Assembly: GCA_007120095.1 (NCBI GenBank)
Contig: SKOM01000015.1
Span: 1-13,410, forward strand
Source of the DNA: Candidatus Competibacteraceae bacterium
GTDB lineage: Bacteria; Pseudomonadota; Gammaproteobacteria; Competibacterales; Competibacteraceae
Reading direction: 5' to 3'
Length of the DNA stretch: 13,410 nucleotides
Shown one piece after another: positions 7,601-13,410 of this stretch. Both the position numbers and the translations under genes were made by a program. Position 1 is the stretch's first letter. Every line of letters begins with the position of its first letter. The notes under the pieces were generated by a model, which saw only the letters and a list, made by a program, of their open reading frames with translations, did not search any database and was not told where the DNA came from.

Positions 7601-9605
7601 TCAACAGATGTTCATAAGCTTGTGCGAACTCCCCGAATGCCTGCTCACCCACCATACGGCTGCTGCCCTTAAGGGTGTGAAAAGCACGGCGCATGGTCGT
7701 TAAGATTTCGCGATTGGTCGGATCAGTGCGCCATTGCGGTGCTAAATCAGCAATTTTGGCCGCTTCGCCCTGTGCTTCTTCGAAAAAAATCTCGAAAATT
7801 TCGAGATCTATATCTTCCTCAGGCGGTGGCGCTTTTGCAGAGATGACGGTCTCAGTGTCTGATTCAAGCTGTGCGGCGAACTCCTCAGGCTGCTCCATGC
7901 TGTCAGCCAGGTCTGGCTCCGCCTCTTCCATTGCTTGACGATTCAACTGCCTTTCTAATTGTTGCAATAAATCTTGGGCACGCTGCAACGGCTGCTCAAG
8001 GGTATCAGCAGCATTATCGGGCAAGCTCAACAACTGTGATAAAGACACAATGATATCGGCAAACAGAGCGATACAGCGTTGTGGTTCAGCCACTGCGCTG
8101 GGCCGCTCTGTCAAACGCAGCAAATACGGCTGCAGGCGCTCAATCAGCTCGACACTGCGCTTATCATCCAGCATGGCAAAACCACTAATCACATGCTGCA
8201 AAATCCTTTGCATGCCCTGCCATACCGGGGAGCCACCATAGTCGATATAATCGGTGGCCAGAATCCACGCGCGCTCAATCAATTCAGCGGTTTCATGGAT
8301 AATCGCCTGGCGAGCACGGTACAACTCTAAGCGTTGTGGAACCCAAACACTATCAGCCTCACTAACTTCAGCGGTAATAATGACTTGACCATATCGTCTG
8401 GTTTGTTCACTCAAGGCGTCCAAACAGCTCCGCACCAGCACAAAAACTCTGGCCAGTAGTTCCACCGTCTCAGCCGCCACCTCGGTTCCGGGAGTTTGCC
8501 AACGCACCAGCACCGGAATCTGCCGCCGCAGCATGTCAGCCAGAGCCTGCAATCCCAAGAGGTACAACACATTGCTACAGTTATGCAGACGCCAGGGTTC
8601 TATGCGCAGTATGTTTTGATGATCAGGTACGCGCAGAAACTGATCGAGGCGATACTGACAATGGCCTAAATCTTCGCTAACCGCTTCAAAAGTGGTGAGC
8701 AAAGCCTGTTGATCGAGCCAGTGCTGGCTGGCAGCGGTATTATCAGCGCTGCGGCCACCCGCTTGATACACCACATAGTCGCGCAGCCGTAACGCGCCTT
8801 GAGTCGTGCTGGCAAGTACCCGCTCTAAACGCATGCTAAGCTGCGGCACTCGCAGATCTTGATCCGACTGATGCGTACCGGTTGCCAGTCGATGCAGACA
8901 TTGGTCGAGATCGCGCAACAATGGCTTTAACTGGAGCGGTTGAATGTCAGCGGATGTGGCCGCCAGCTCGAATGCTGACTCTGTCAACCACCACAGTCGA
9001 TACAATCCCGGATCATCTGCCGTTTGTCGCAGTTGCGCGAAAACCGGCACGACCTGTTGTACCACCTGTTGTTCACCCTGGAGCAGTCTCAGCAACACCC
9101 GTTGCAACTGAGGGCGCAGCGCCAACGCAACTTGCGGGGCATTGATGCGTTTGGGCACCGCCGCTACAACTTCATCACTGCCGGTACGCGCTTTGCGCAA
9201 ACGCTGGAGCAGAGGATTGAGATCAAAAAAAGGCTTATCACCGGCCTGCACCAACCAGTCGAAGTAACGTTGGGCTTCCAGCACGGCTTCTGATAGTAAT
9301 TCACGATGGTGACCAGCCGCTTGCGCCTCGGGCTGTTCAGTGGACGTCAATTCAAAGTTAAGGCCACGCCCCAGCGCGTCGATTTCCCGCATGAGCGCCG
9401 TCGCCGACGGTTCGTCCAGGATCGCAAAAACCCCGCGTAACTGATTGGCCTGCTCACAAAGTTGAGTCAACAAAGAGGCCGTGCGGGTGTCGGCCAGATA
9501 AGCTTGACAGGTCTCAACGAGCTGCCGCAATACCAGACTGACTGGCCGTTGCAATATATGCAGCGGCTTGTCAATAGCCAGTGTATTGGCACTCATAATC
9601 GACAT
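4602..9605 (-). CDS. chpA: ChpA/PilL hybrid chemotaxis histidine kinase with C-terminal receiver
   Basis: CheA-type hybrid kinase at the centre of the type IV pilus chemosensory pathway; 1667 residues, against about 2470 in P. aeruginosa ChpA. Residues 1-560 are helical with no phosphorylatable HTLKG motif and resemble the FimL-like N-terminal part of ChpA. Hpt1 is at about 600-700 (AFHTLKGSSR, H643) and Hpt2 at about 774-880 (MHTLKGGARL, H816). A third Hpt-like domain at 918-1020 has LQALRDNARL, with Q960 at the histidine position. An Ala/Pro linker (720-765) and a Gln/Glu run (904-914) separate domains. The dimerisation region is at about 1062-1215, followed by the ATPase: N box LLRNAVDHG (N1252), G1 QDDGAGLD (1291-1298) and G2 GRGVGMD (1343-1349). 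The CheW-like P5 domain lies at 1375-1525 and a receiver at 1545-1667 with D1551, D1552, acceptor D1595 and K1647. The ATG at 9605 has no good ribosome binding site; the ATG at 9596 is possible. It starts 15 nt after the pilJ stop. Confidence 0.93.
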   Translation of the reverse strand: MSIMSANTLAIDKPLHILQRPVSLVLRQLVETCQAYLADTRTASLLTQLCEQANQLRGVFAILDEPSATALMREIDALGRGLNFELTSTEQPEAQAAGHHRELLSEAVLEAQRYFDWLVQAGDKPFFDLNPLLQRLRKARTGSDEVVAAVPKRINAPQVALALRPQLQRVLLRLLQGEQQVVQQVVPVFAQLRQTADDPGLYRLWWLTESAFELAATSADIQPLQLKPLLRDLDQCLHRLATGTHQSDQDLRVPQLSMRLERVLASTTQGALRLRDYVVYQAGGRSADNTAASQHWLDQQALLTTFEAVSEDLGHCQYRLDQFLRVPDHQNILRIEPWRLHNCSNVLYLLGLQALADMLRRQIPVLVRWQTPGTEVAAETVELLARVFVLVRSCLDALSEQTRRYGQVIITAEVSEADSVWVPQRLELYRARQAIIHETAELIERAWILATDYIDYGGSPVWQGMQRILQHVISGFAMLDDKRSVELIERLQPYLLRLTERPSAVAEPQRCIALFADIIVSLSQLLSLPDNAADTLEQPLQRAQDLLQQLERQLNRQAMEEAEPDLADSMEQPEEFAAQLESDTETVISAKAPPPEEDIDLEIFEIFFEEAQGEAAKIADLAPQWRTDPTNREILTTMRRAFHTLKGSSRMVGEQAFGEFAQAYEHLLNQVLEGRLSPTETITGSVLQVAECLPGLVHQPHTGLGDAPELQALMAQAQALAAGQQPPVAPVAAPTPESPEMPTPQHELQQSVEAPPVCAAPAVSEVALSIDTDSELLEAFLEEAGEILDAADTTLQQWRCDTQDPSLLNNLRRGMHTLKGGARLTGLPGVGDLAHAAENVLETLAKQGSNTDETRDQELLQQALDRLNLMLERVRQGQNPVPDAALMTALQRQMGVTPAVPTEQQQEEEEEEEQTKTAALRDAFILESADILQASDLTLRRWQQDTANRELLNDLYRDLQALRDNARLAGISMMGELVTDVSTLLASITSQRLTPNTEIIAVIEQGLDAMGRMLDQLRRNVTLSPAEDVRQAIQELLQGKIAAAAVSTARGKPTAAPASSDSIRVDAWLLGRLSNQVGESSIFRARIEQGVNTFRSGIGELEQTVNRLRQQMRRLEINAEARIISRHQEGKHRREFDPLELDRFSELQQLSRALVEVVDDLANVQQSLDTQAQSLNQLLYEQNKINRTVQESLTQTRMVRFASVVPRLRRLIRQVADELGKRVELTVNARDDKIDRTVLENMIAALEHLLRNAVDHGIETPAVRQAAGKPETGLIVLELTHEGTEVLFTLQDDGAGLDFEAIRRKAEFKGLLQPQQEVDQPALVKLLLQPGFSTATQVTQVSGRGVGMDVVNESIRSLRGTLRITSTKGKGTRVSVRLPTSLELTQALLVRSDESIYAIPLLSIEAVSRLASDDLRDYLAGELTWHDYAQHRYPLHSLSLLLSRDLRTYEAYSDTQLPVLLFRSGEASMALLVDSILGRTEIIIKSVAPQIGGLPGIAGATVLADGTVAIVLDLASLVRNTGLIESAGINVFNAPEPESPVLDKPLVLVVDDSITMRKITTRLLERNHYQVRAAKDGVDAVTLLDQQTPDIVILDIEMPRMDGFEVLTHIRNQPQFAHLPVIMVTSRSGRKHRQRADRLGIDDYLIKPYHNETLLLAVQQVLRKVVA
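6871..6888. repeat. TCC trinucleotide repeat, six units, inside chpA
   Basis: Six perfect TCC units on the plus strand. On the coding strand they fall in a Gln3-Glu7 run (residues 904-913) made of CAA/CAG and mostly GAG codons. The run sits in the linker between Hpt2 and the degenerate third Hpt. Copy-number change would alter linker length without shifting the frame. Confidence 0.8.
7142..7149. repeat. Eight-base homopolymer (C8 on plus, G8 on the coding strand) inside chpA
   Basis: Eight consecutive C on the plus strand read as G8 in chpA, within the Lys-Gly-Gly-Ala codons of the Hpt2 motif, directly after phospho-acceptor H816. A one-base slip would shift the frame and remove the kinase core, P5 and receiver domains. 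Confidence 0.7.
7789..7807. repeat. 19-bp perfect inverted repeat inside chpA
   Basis: ATCTCGAAAATTTCGAGAT has two 9-base arms that are exact reverse complements around a single central base. It lies in coding sequence for an acidic-aromatic stretch (Leu-Glu-Ile-Phe-Glu-Ile) at the start of Hpt1. The amino-acid repetition partly explains it. Confidence 0.6.
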
Positions 9606-9620
9606 TTGGACACAATACGG

Positions 9621-11090
9621 CTAGTGACGCTCCGGCAAGCGGAAGCCGGACACAGACTGACGTAATTCCTGGGCGAGCTGGTCAAGCTTGGCCACATAAC
9701 TGGCCGTGGACACCGTGCCCTCAGAATTTTCCGCTGTCAGGGCATTGATGGAGCTCATAGTCGTGGACACCCGCGAAGTCATCTCCGTGACCTGATTGGC
9801 TGCTCGGGAAATGGAGCTGATCAACTGGGCCAGGCGTGCCGATACCGATTCGATCTCTTCCAGCGCTTCGCCGGCTTTTTCAGCCAAACCAGCACCATCG
9901 ACCACCTCAGAGGTGCTTTTATCCATGGAAATAATGGCCTCGTTGGTATCGGCCTGAATGGTCTTAACCAACGCCTCGATGCGACGTGTAGCATTGCTGG
10001 AACGTTCGGCCAAACGCTGCACCTCATCAGCGACCACGGCAAAACCACGCCCCGCCTCACCCGCCGCCGAAGCTTGGATGGCGGCATTCAACGCCAGGAT
10101 ATTGGTCTGATCGGCAATATCGTTGATCAAAGCGACGATATCGCCGATTTCTTGTGAGCTTTCGCCCAAGCGTTTAATTCGTTTTGATGTCTCCTGAATA
10201 TGCTCACGGATGGCATCCATACCTTGAATGGTACGGCGCACCCGCTGCCCCCCTTCATTAGCAATGCCGACCGATTTTTCGGCCACCTCTGCAGAAGAAG
10301 CCATTTTATGCGAGACATCGTCCATAGCCTGTGCCATCTGATTCACGGTTTTACTCGAGGCATCGATTTGCCACGCCTGATTCTCACCGGCTTTAGCAAG
10401 ACGCTCGGTAACTTGCCGGGTCTCTTGAGCGGCCTCGGCAATACGCACCGAGGTGTTGTTAATCGTGGAAACCAGATCGCGCAACGCCTCAATGGCGTAG
10501 TTGATGGAATCGGCAATCGTGCCGGTAATATCCTCGGTCACACTGAGCTGAACGGTCAAATCACCCTCAGCAAGATCGCCCATTTCATCCAGGAGGCGTA
10601 GAATGGCTTCCTGGTTGCGCTGATTCTGCGCCATACTTTCTTGGATTTGTTTCTCACTGCGCAGCAACCGCTGGCGCACGATGAACCGCTGACGAATCAA
10701 TAACCCCAACAATACCGCAATAATCAATGCCGCGCTGACCGTGAACAGCCGGGTATTGAATAAACGGGCTAAGAATCCCGGTTCGGTTGCGTTGCGGGCA
10801 ATGAGTTGATCGAGCTGCTGACGCAACTGTTCGGCTTGCTGTTGTAATGCGGCCAGTTCCACCGCTGAGGTCGGCTGGCGCGATAATTCGGCAAGACGCT
10901 GGGGCAGGTTGTCAAAATGAGTGCTTAACTCAGCCAGTTGCCGAGCATCAACGCCATCACCTCGCTGGGTATCGCTGACCAAAAAAGCGGCCAAAAGTAA
11001 CAATAAGACCAACGCCAGCAACGCCACCAATAAGCCATCGATTAGTTTGCTAAATGTCAACGCCGGCAGGGTGCTTTGTACTGTACCCAT
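9621..11090 (-). CDS. pilJ: PilJ, methyl-accepting chemotaxis receptor of the Pil-Chp system, short form
   Basis: Inner-membrane chemoreceptor that feeds ChpA through CheW-type adaptors. The product is 489 residues, against about 680 in P. aeruginosa. TM1 is at about 17-38 (LLVALLALVLLLLLAAFLV) and TM2 at about 115-133, leaving only about 75 periplasmic residues. This segment is rich in Gln and Leu, probably coiled, and replaces the much larger PilJ sensor region. A HAMP region follows with the PilJ-like LLDEMGDLAEGDLTVQLSV at 166-184. The cytoplasmic signalling helices reach the conserved hairpin tip IADQTNILALNAAIQASAAG at 325-344, followed by RGFAVVADEVQRLAERS. No C-terminal NWETF-type pentapeptide is seen; the end is GFRLPERH. 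GAGGG, overlapping the pilI stop, lies 9 nt before the ATG, so this start is well supported. The gene sits between pilI and chpA; pilK, which follows pilJ in Pseudomonas, is absent. Confidence 0.92.
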   Translation of the reverse strand: MGTVQSTLPALTFSKLIDGLLVALLALVLLLLLAAFLVSDTQRGDGVDARQLAELSTHFDNLPQRLAELSRQPTSAVELAALQQQAEQLRQQLDQLIARNATEPGFLARLFNTRLFTVSAALIIAVLLGLLIRQRFIVRQRLLRSEKQIQESMAQNQRNQEAILRLLDEMGDLAEGDLTVQLSVTEDITGTIADSINYAIEALRDLVSTINNTSVRIAEAAQETRQVTERLAKAGENQAWQIDASSKTVNQMAQAMDDVSHKMASSAEVAEKSVGIANEGGQRVRRTIQGMDAIREHIQETSKRIKRLGESSQEIGDIVALINDIADQTNILALNAAIQASAAGEAGRGFAVVADEVQRLAERSSNATRRIEALVKTIQADTNEAIISMDKSTSEVVDGAGLAEKAGEALEEIESVSARLAQLISSISRAANQVTEMTSRVSTTMSSINALTAENSEGTVSTASYVAKLDQLAQELRQSVSGFRLPERH

Positions 11091-11102
11091 GGTAATAGGC
11101 CC

Positions 11103-11678
11103 TCAGTCTGAACTCAAAGAGCTGCTCAATGCAGCATTCTGGAATTTTTGATCCCGTAACAGGGTGTGAAGATCCAGTCCTAACCACATATGACGCCCCA
11201 CCCGCCGCCGTTGATCGACATAACGGCGCAGACGTTCATCGTCGAGATCCAGATCAGTCTCTACCGGCGCGGTTTCGAAGCGCCGTAAACCGATGACCTC
11301 ATCAACCAACAACCCGTATTGCCAATCTTCATGGGCAGCAACAATCAAGCGGCTTGCAGGTTGTGGGGGACGGATATCACCAAACAAAAAAGCGCTCACA
11401 TCGCTGATGGTAATCACCACCCCACGCAGATTAGCAATCCCCAACAACCAGCGACGCACGCCGGGCACCTTGGTGTACTTGGGTACCGATTCGATACTCT
11501 CGATGACCGCCAGCGGCATGGTAAACAGACGCTCGCGCAAGCGGATAGCCAGCAGACCCGACCCGCGGCTGGCGATCTGCGAACCGGATCCGGCTTTGCG
11601 TGCGGCCTCCAAGCAATGCCGTTCGACGTGTAATAGCAGATCGAACGGATGATCAGCCGTAACGCGCATCGGTCTCAT
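11103..11678 (-). CDS. pilI: PilI, CheW-like adaptor protein
   Basis: CheW-family scaffold coupling PilJ to ChpA. The 191-residue product has an N-terminal extension of about 40 residues, beginning DHPFDLLLHVERHCLEAARK, as in other PilI proteins. The CheW domain covers about 41-175, including LLAIRLRERLFTMPLAVIESI and the conserved core WLLGIANLRGVVITISDVSAFL at 77-98. The start at 11678 overlaps the pilH stop as ATGA, typical of translational coupling; an in-frame ATG at 11669 is the alternative and would cost three residues. Twelve nucleotides separate its stop from pilJ. It is the nearer of the cluster's two CheW-like proteins to the classical family, so it is the likelier primary adaptor. 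Confidence 0.93.
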   Translation of the reverse strand: MRPMRVTADHPFDLLLHVERHCLEAARKAGSGSQIASRGSGLLAIRLRERLFTMPLAVIESIESVPKYTKVPGVRRWLLGIANLRGVVITISDVSAFLFGDIRPPQPASRLIVAAHEDWQYGLLVDEVIGLRRFETAPVETDLDLDDERLRRYVDQRRRVGRHMWLGLDLHTLLRDQKFQNAALSSSLSSD

Positions 11679-12043
11679 CGGGAATCGAGAATGCTTTCAA
11701 TCTTGGCGAGCAGCTCAGTACGATCAGGCGGTTTGATGACATAATCCCGCGCCCCTTGCCGTAACCCCCAGATTCGGTCTGTCTCCTGGTTTTTGCTGGT
11801 CACCATAATAACGGGTATGGGGGCCGTTTCCGGATCACGGGCTAGACGCCGAGTTGCTTGAAAGCCGTTGACACCGGGCATTAATACGTCCATGAGAATC
11901 AAATCGGGTTTGAGTTCCCGAGCTTTGCGAATGCCCTCTTCGCCGTTGGAGGCGGTGGTCACCTCGTAGCCGTGATCCTTCAACATGCGGCTAAATACCA
12001 AGCTTTCGGTTGCTGAGTCTTCAATTATCAAAATACGCGCCAT
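11675..12043 (-). CDS. pilH: PilH, single-domain CheY-like response regulator
   Basis: Receiver protein of 122 residues (P. aeruginosa PilH about 121). In Pseudomonas it acts with PilG on the PilB and PilT motors and on cAMP output. Visible receiver features are the acidic pair E8-D9 (ILIIEDSATES), phospho-acceptor D52 in LILMDVLMPGVNGFQATRRL, the Thr/Ser switch at VTSKNQETD and K104 in YVIKPPD. The GFQATR and RQGARDY strings are characteristic of PilH. A TTG at 12061 would add six residues, but ATG at 12043 gives MARILI, the usual PilH beginning, with AGTAGG about 9 nt upstream. It overlaps pilI by 4 nt and follows the pilG stop by 22 nt. Confidence 0.93.
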   Translation of the reverse strand: MARILIIEDSATESLVFSRMLKDHGYEVTTASNGEEGIRKARELKPDLILMDVLMPGVNGFQATRRLARDPETAPIPVIMVTSKNQETDRIWGLRQGARDYVIKPPDRTELLAKIESILDSR

Positions 12044-12065
12044 GGCTGCAGGCCTACTCAATGGT

Positions 12066-12464
12066 TCAGATCGATACGGTGGTGCTTTGTGGCTGATGCT
12101 GACGGATCACTTCCAGTAGATCGTCCCGGGTGAAAGGCTTGCTGACAAAACCCTCAGAACCAACCAGACGTCCGCGGGCTTTATCGAATACACCGTCTTT
12201 GCTCGACAACATGATCACAGGGATGTGCCGAAATGCGGCGTTGCTTTTAACCACCGCACAGGTTTGGTAGCCATCCAGACGCGGCATCATGATGTCCAGC
12301 AGCACTAAATCGGGCGCATGGTCAACGATTTTAGCGAGCGCTTCAAACCCATCTTCTGCAGTAACCACGGCGTAACCCTCTTTGGTCAACAAAGTCTGAG
12401 CCGTGCGGCGAATCGTCGCGCTATCGTCAACCACCATCACCTTGACAAAGGTTTCTTCATCCAC
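12066..12464 (-). CDS. pilG: PilG, single-domain CheY-like response regulator
   Basis: Receiver protein that promotes pilus extension and cAMP signalling in the Pil-Chp pathway; first gene of the operon. I prefer the GTG at 12464, giving 132 residues starting MDEETFVKVMVVDDSATIRR, because GGGGAT lies 6 nt upstream and the leader length matches known PilG proteins. A TTG at 12500 would extend it by 12 residues but has no ribosome binding site. Receiver features are D13-D14, phospho-acceptor D57 in LVLLDIMMPRLDGYQTC, switch Ser87 in IMLSSKDG and K109 in FVSKPF. DIMMPRLDGYQTCA and SSKDGVFDKA are close to PilG sequences I know. A candidate sigma-54 promoter lies about 130 nt upstream. Confidence 0.93.
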   Translation of the reverse strand: MDEETFVKVMVVDDSATIRRTAQTLLTKEGYAVVTAEDGFEALAKIVDHAPDLVLLDIMMPRLDGYQTCAVVKSNAAFRHIPVIMLSSKDGVFDKARGRLVGSEGFVSKPFTRDDLLEVIRQHQPQSTTVSI

Positions 12465-12470
12465 AGCGAT

Positions 12471-12476
12471 ATCCCC
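12471..12476 (-). promoter_or_regulatory. Shine-Dalgarno sequence that selects the GTG start of pilG
   Basis: GGGGAT on the minus strand, 6 nt before the GTG at 12464. No comparable site precedes the TTG at 12500, so it decides the start. Confidence 0.55.
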
Positions 12477-12550
12477 AGTAACACGGACGGGTGTACCCAA
12501 AATACCGTAAAGTTTTTAACATAGTTTACCCGCTACGTCATAATTGGATT

Positions 12551-12579
12551 TTCACATGATAGCTCAAACTTGCTATCTT
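12551..12579 (+). promoter_or_regulatory. Candidate sigma-70 promoter for gshB
   Basis: TTCACA (-35, 5 of 6) at 12551-12556, a 17-nt spacer and TATCTT (-10, 4 of 6) at 12574-12579 preceded by TGC, an extended -10 arrangement. Transcription would begin near 12586, about 52 nt before the gshB ATG. It lies just upstream of the oppositely directed sigma-54-like site, so the two polymerase footprints would overlap. Confidence 0.45.
12558..12577. repeat. Inverted repeat within the candidate gshB promoter
   Basis: GATAGC, 8 nt, GCTATC: two perfect 6-base arms lying between and partly over the -35 and -10 boxes. This placement suits an operator for a dimeric repressor, but short repeats also arise by chance in AT-rich spacers. 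Confidence 0.35.
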
Positions 12580-12589
12580 TGGCGCTCAA

Positions 12590-12606
12590 GGTGCAAAGTA
12601 TGCACC
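12590..12606. repeat. Inverted repeat at the predicted gshB transcript start
   Basis: GGTGCA, 5 nt, TGCACC: perfect 6-base arms. In the gshB transcript it could form a small 5' hairpin. On the other strand the same bases make up most of the sigma-54-like -24/-12 element, which may be the real reason for the symmetry. Confidence 0.4.
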
Positions 12607-12607
12607 A
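12592..12607 (-). promoter_or_regulatory. Candidate sigma-54 (RpoN) promoter for the pilGHIJ-chpAC operon
   Basis: TGGTGCATACTTTGCA on the minus strand fits the TGGYRYR-N4-TTGCW consensus at every position, with GG and GC exactly 10 nt apart. Transcription would start near 12581 and run toward pilG, with a leader of about 117 nt. The degenerate pattern is expected about once in half a million positions per strand, so an intergenic hit in the right orientation is meaningful. It remains a sequence match only; the base before TGG is G rather than the preferred pyrimidine. Confidence 0.5.
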
Positions 12608-12637
12608 CTTACCTAATCGATCGGGTTGTCGTTTGCC

Positions 12638-13410
12638 ATGAATCTCAGTGTTGGCGTCGTGATGGACCCCATCCAGGCCATCAGCTTCAAGAAAGATACC
12701 ACTCTCGCACTGCTGCTCGCAGTACAAACGCGCGGCTGGCCGCTGTATTACTTTGAACCGGGCGATTTATATCTCCAAAATGGCCAGGCGCGAGGACATG
12801 GACGTGAACTCACAGTCTATAACGATCCTGAACGCTGGCACACATTCGGCGCAACACGAGATATGCCCCTCGACGCGCTGTCGGTTATTTTGATGCGCAA
12901 AGACCCGCCGTTTGATATGGAGTTTATCTATCAAACCTACATTCTCGAACAGGCCGAGCGACACGGTACTTTGGTGGTCAACAAACCGCAATCATTGCGT
13001 GATGCCAACGAGAAGTTATTCACCGCGTGGTTTCCCCAGTGTTGTCCTCCGACACTGGTCAGCAGCAACCTGTCACAACTACGGACATTTCTGGTCGAGC
13101 AAGGCGACCTGATCGTCAAACCGCCGGACGGTATGGGCGGTTCACGGATTTTCCGAATTCGCCAAGATGACCCTAATATCGGGGTAATTTTAGAAACCCT
13201 GACTGCTCACGGCCAGCAGTTTATTATCGCCCAACGGTATATTCCCGAAATCAGAGCCGGTGATAAACGCATTCTGCTGATTGATGGCCAACCGATACCC
13301 TACGCCCTGGCACGCATGGCCGCCAGCGGGGAAACCCGAGCCAATTTGGCTGCCGGTGGTCGCGGTGTCGGCGTGGAGCTGAGTGACCGGGACCGGTGGA
13401 TCTGTGAGCA
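12638..13410 (+). CDS. gshB: Glutathione synthetase, 3' end cut by window edge
   Basis: ATP-grasp ligase that joins gamma-glutamylcysteine and glycine to make glutathione in the cytoplasm. The 257 codons present, plus two bases, represent most of a protein of about 315-320 residues. The N-terminal domain has SVGVVMDPIQAISFKKDTTLALLLA at about 4-28, then LMRKDPPFDMEFIYQTYILE at 85-104 and NKPQSLRDANEKLF at 115-128. The ATP-grasp part shows IVKPPDGMGGSRIFRI (159-174) with the glycine-rich loop, GDKRILLIDG (208-217) and SGETRANLAAGGRG (230-243), a substrate- and ATP-binding loop. No clear ribosome binding site precedes the ATG; an in-frame TTG at 12626 is a weaker option. A gshB divergent from pilG is the arrangement found in Pseudomonas. 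Confidence 0.95.
   Translation, partial: MNLSVGVVMDPIQAISFKKDTTLALLLAVQTRGWPLYYFEPGDLYLQNGQARGHGRELTVYNDPERWHTFGATRDMPLDALSVILMRKDPPFDMEFIYQTYILEQAERHGTLVVNKPQSLRDANEKLFTAWFPQCCPPTLVSSNLSQLRTFLVEQGDLIVKPPDGMGGSRIFRIRQDDPNIGVILETLTAHGQQFIIAQRYIPEIRAGDKRILLIDGQPIPYALARMAASGETRANLAAGGRGVGVELSDRDRWICE

Larger units (their letters stand above)
12465..12637. promoter_or_regulatory. Divergent intergenic region between pilG and gshB
   Basis: A 173-bp AT-richer spacer between two diverging genes and the largest non-coding stretch in the window. It holds a sigma-54-like site facing pilG, a sigma-70-like promoter facing gshB and two short inverted repeats (listed separately). The 60 bp nearest pilG are AT-rich (TAAACTATGTTAAAAACTTT on the minus strand), but no well-spaced sigma-70 promoter for pilG could be found there. 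Confidence 0.8.

Noticed and set aside
12044..12061. TTG start for pilH at 12061
   Set aside because: It adds six residues before MARILI, the standard PilH beginning, and PilH proteins are about 121 residues.
12465..12500. TTG start for pilG at 12500
   Set aside because: No ribosome binding site, and it adds 12 residues not expected in PilG; GTG at 12464 has GGGGAT at good spacing and the usual leader length.
1..13410. Mobile elements, CRISPR arrays, tRNA genes, toxin-antitoxin or defence genes
   Set aside because: No transposase motifs, repeat-spacer pattern, cloverleaf or such protein signatures were seen; every sizeable stretch is explained by housekeeping or Pil-Chp genes.

Overview
The window is ordinary, densely coded chromosomal DNA from a Gram-negative bacterium, most likely a gammaproteobacterium. 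The reasons are the outer-membrane assembly pair lptD-surA, a MurU-type peptidoglycan-recycling enzyme, a Pil-Chp twitching chemotaxis cluster and a divergent gshB; pilG next to gshB is a Pseudomonas-type arrangement. Domain sizes and gene content differ from Pseudomonas aeruginosa, so another gammaproteobacterial lineage is more likely. There are no insertion sequences, CRISPR arrays, tRNA or rRNA genes, and no stretch over 300 bases without a gene.

Layout. Bases 1-3390 (minus) hold lptD followed by surA, a two-gene outer-membrane biogenesis operon; surA runs off the left edge. Divergent from lptD is murU (plus, 3450-4154). From 12464 down to 4135 (minus) lies a tightly packed chemosensory operon in the order pilG, pilH, pilI, pilJ, chpA, chpC, with gaps of 0-25 bases and ATGA-type overlaps at pilH/pilI and chpA/chpC. 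Its last gene overlaps the 3' end of murU tail to tail. At the right edge gshB (plus, from 12638) is divergent from pilG and runs off the window.

How the genes work together. PilJ (receptor), PilI and ChpC (CheW-like adaptors), ChpA (hybrid CheA-type kinase) and the response regulators PilG and PilH form the Pil-Chp pathway that controls type IV pilus motility. This version is compact. PilJ has only a short periplasmic segment, ChpA has two intact Hpt domains plus one without its histidine, and no CheR/CheB-type adaptation enzymes (PilK, ChpB) are encoded in the cluster. SurA chaperones outer-membrane beta-barrels, LptD among them, and LptD inserts LPS into the outer membrane. MurU supplies UDP-MurNAc from recycled cell wall; its usual partner amgK is not beside it.

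The most notable non-coding signal is a full match to the sigma-54 (RpoN) -24/-12 pattern in the pilG-gshB intergenic region, oriented toward pilG. It sits next to a plausible sigma-70 promoter for gshB on the other strand. I found no clearly new biological system; the points of interest are the reduced chemosensory architecture and this shared regulatory region.
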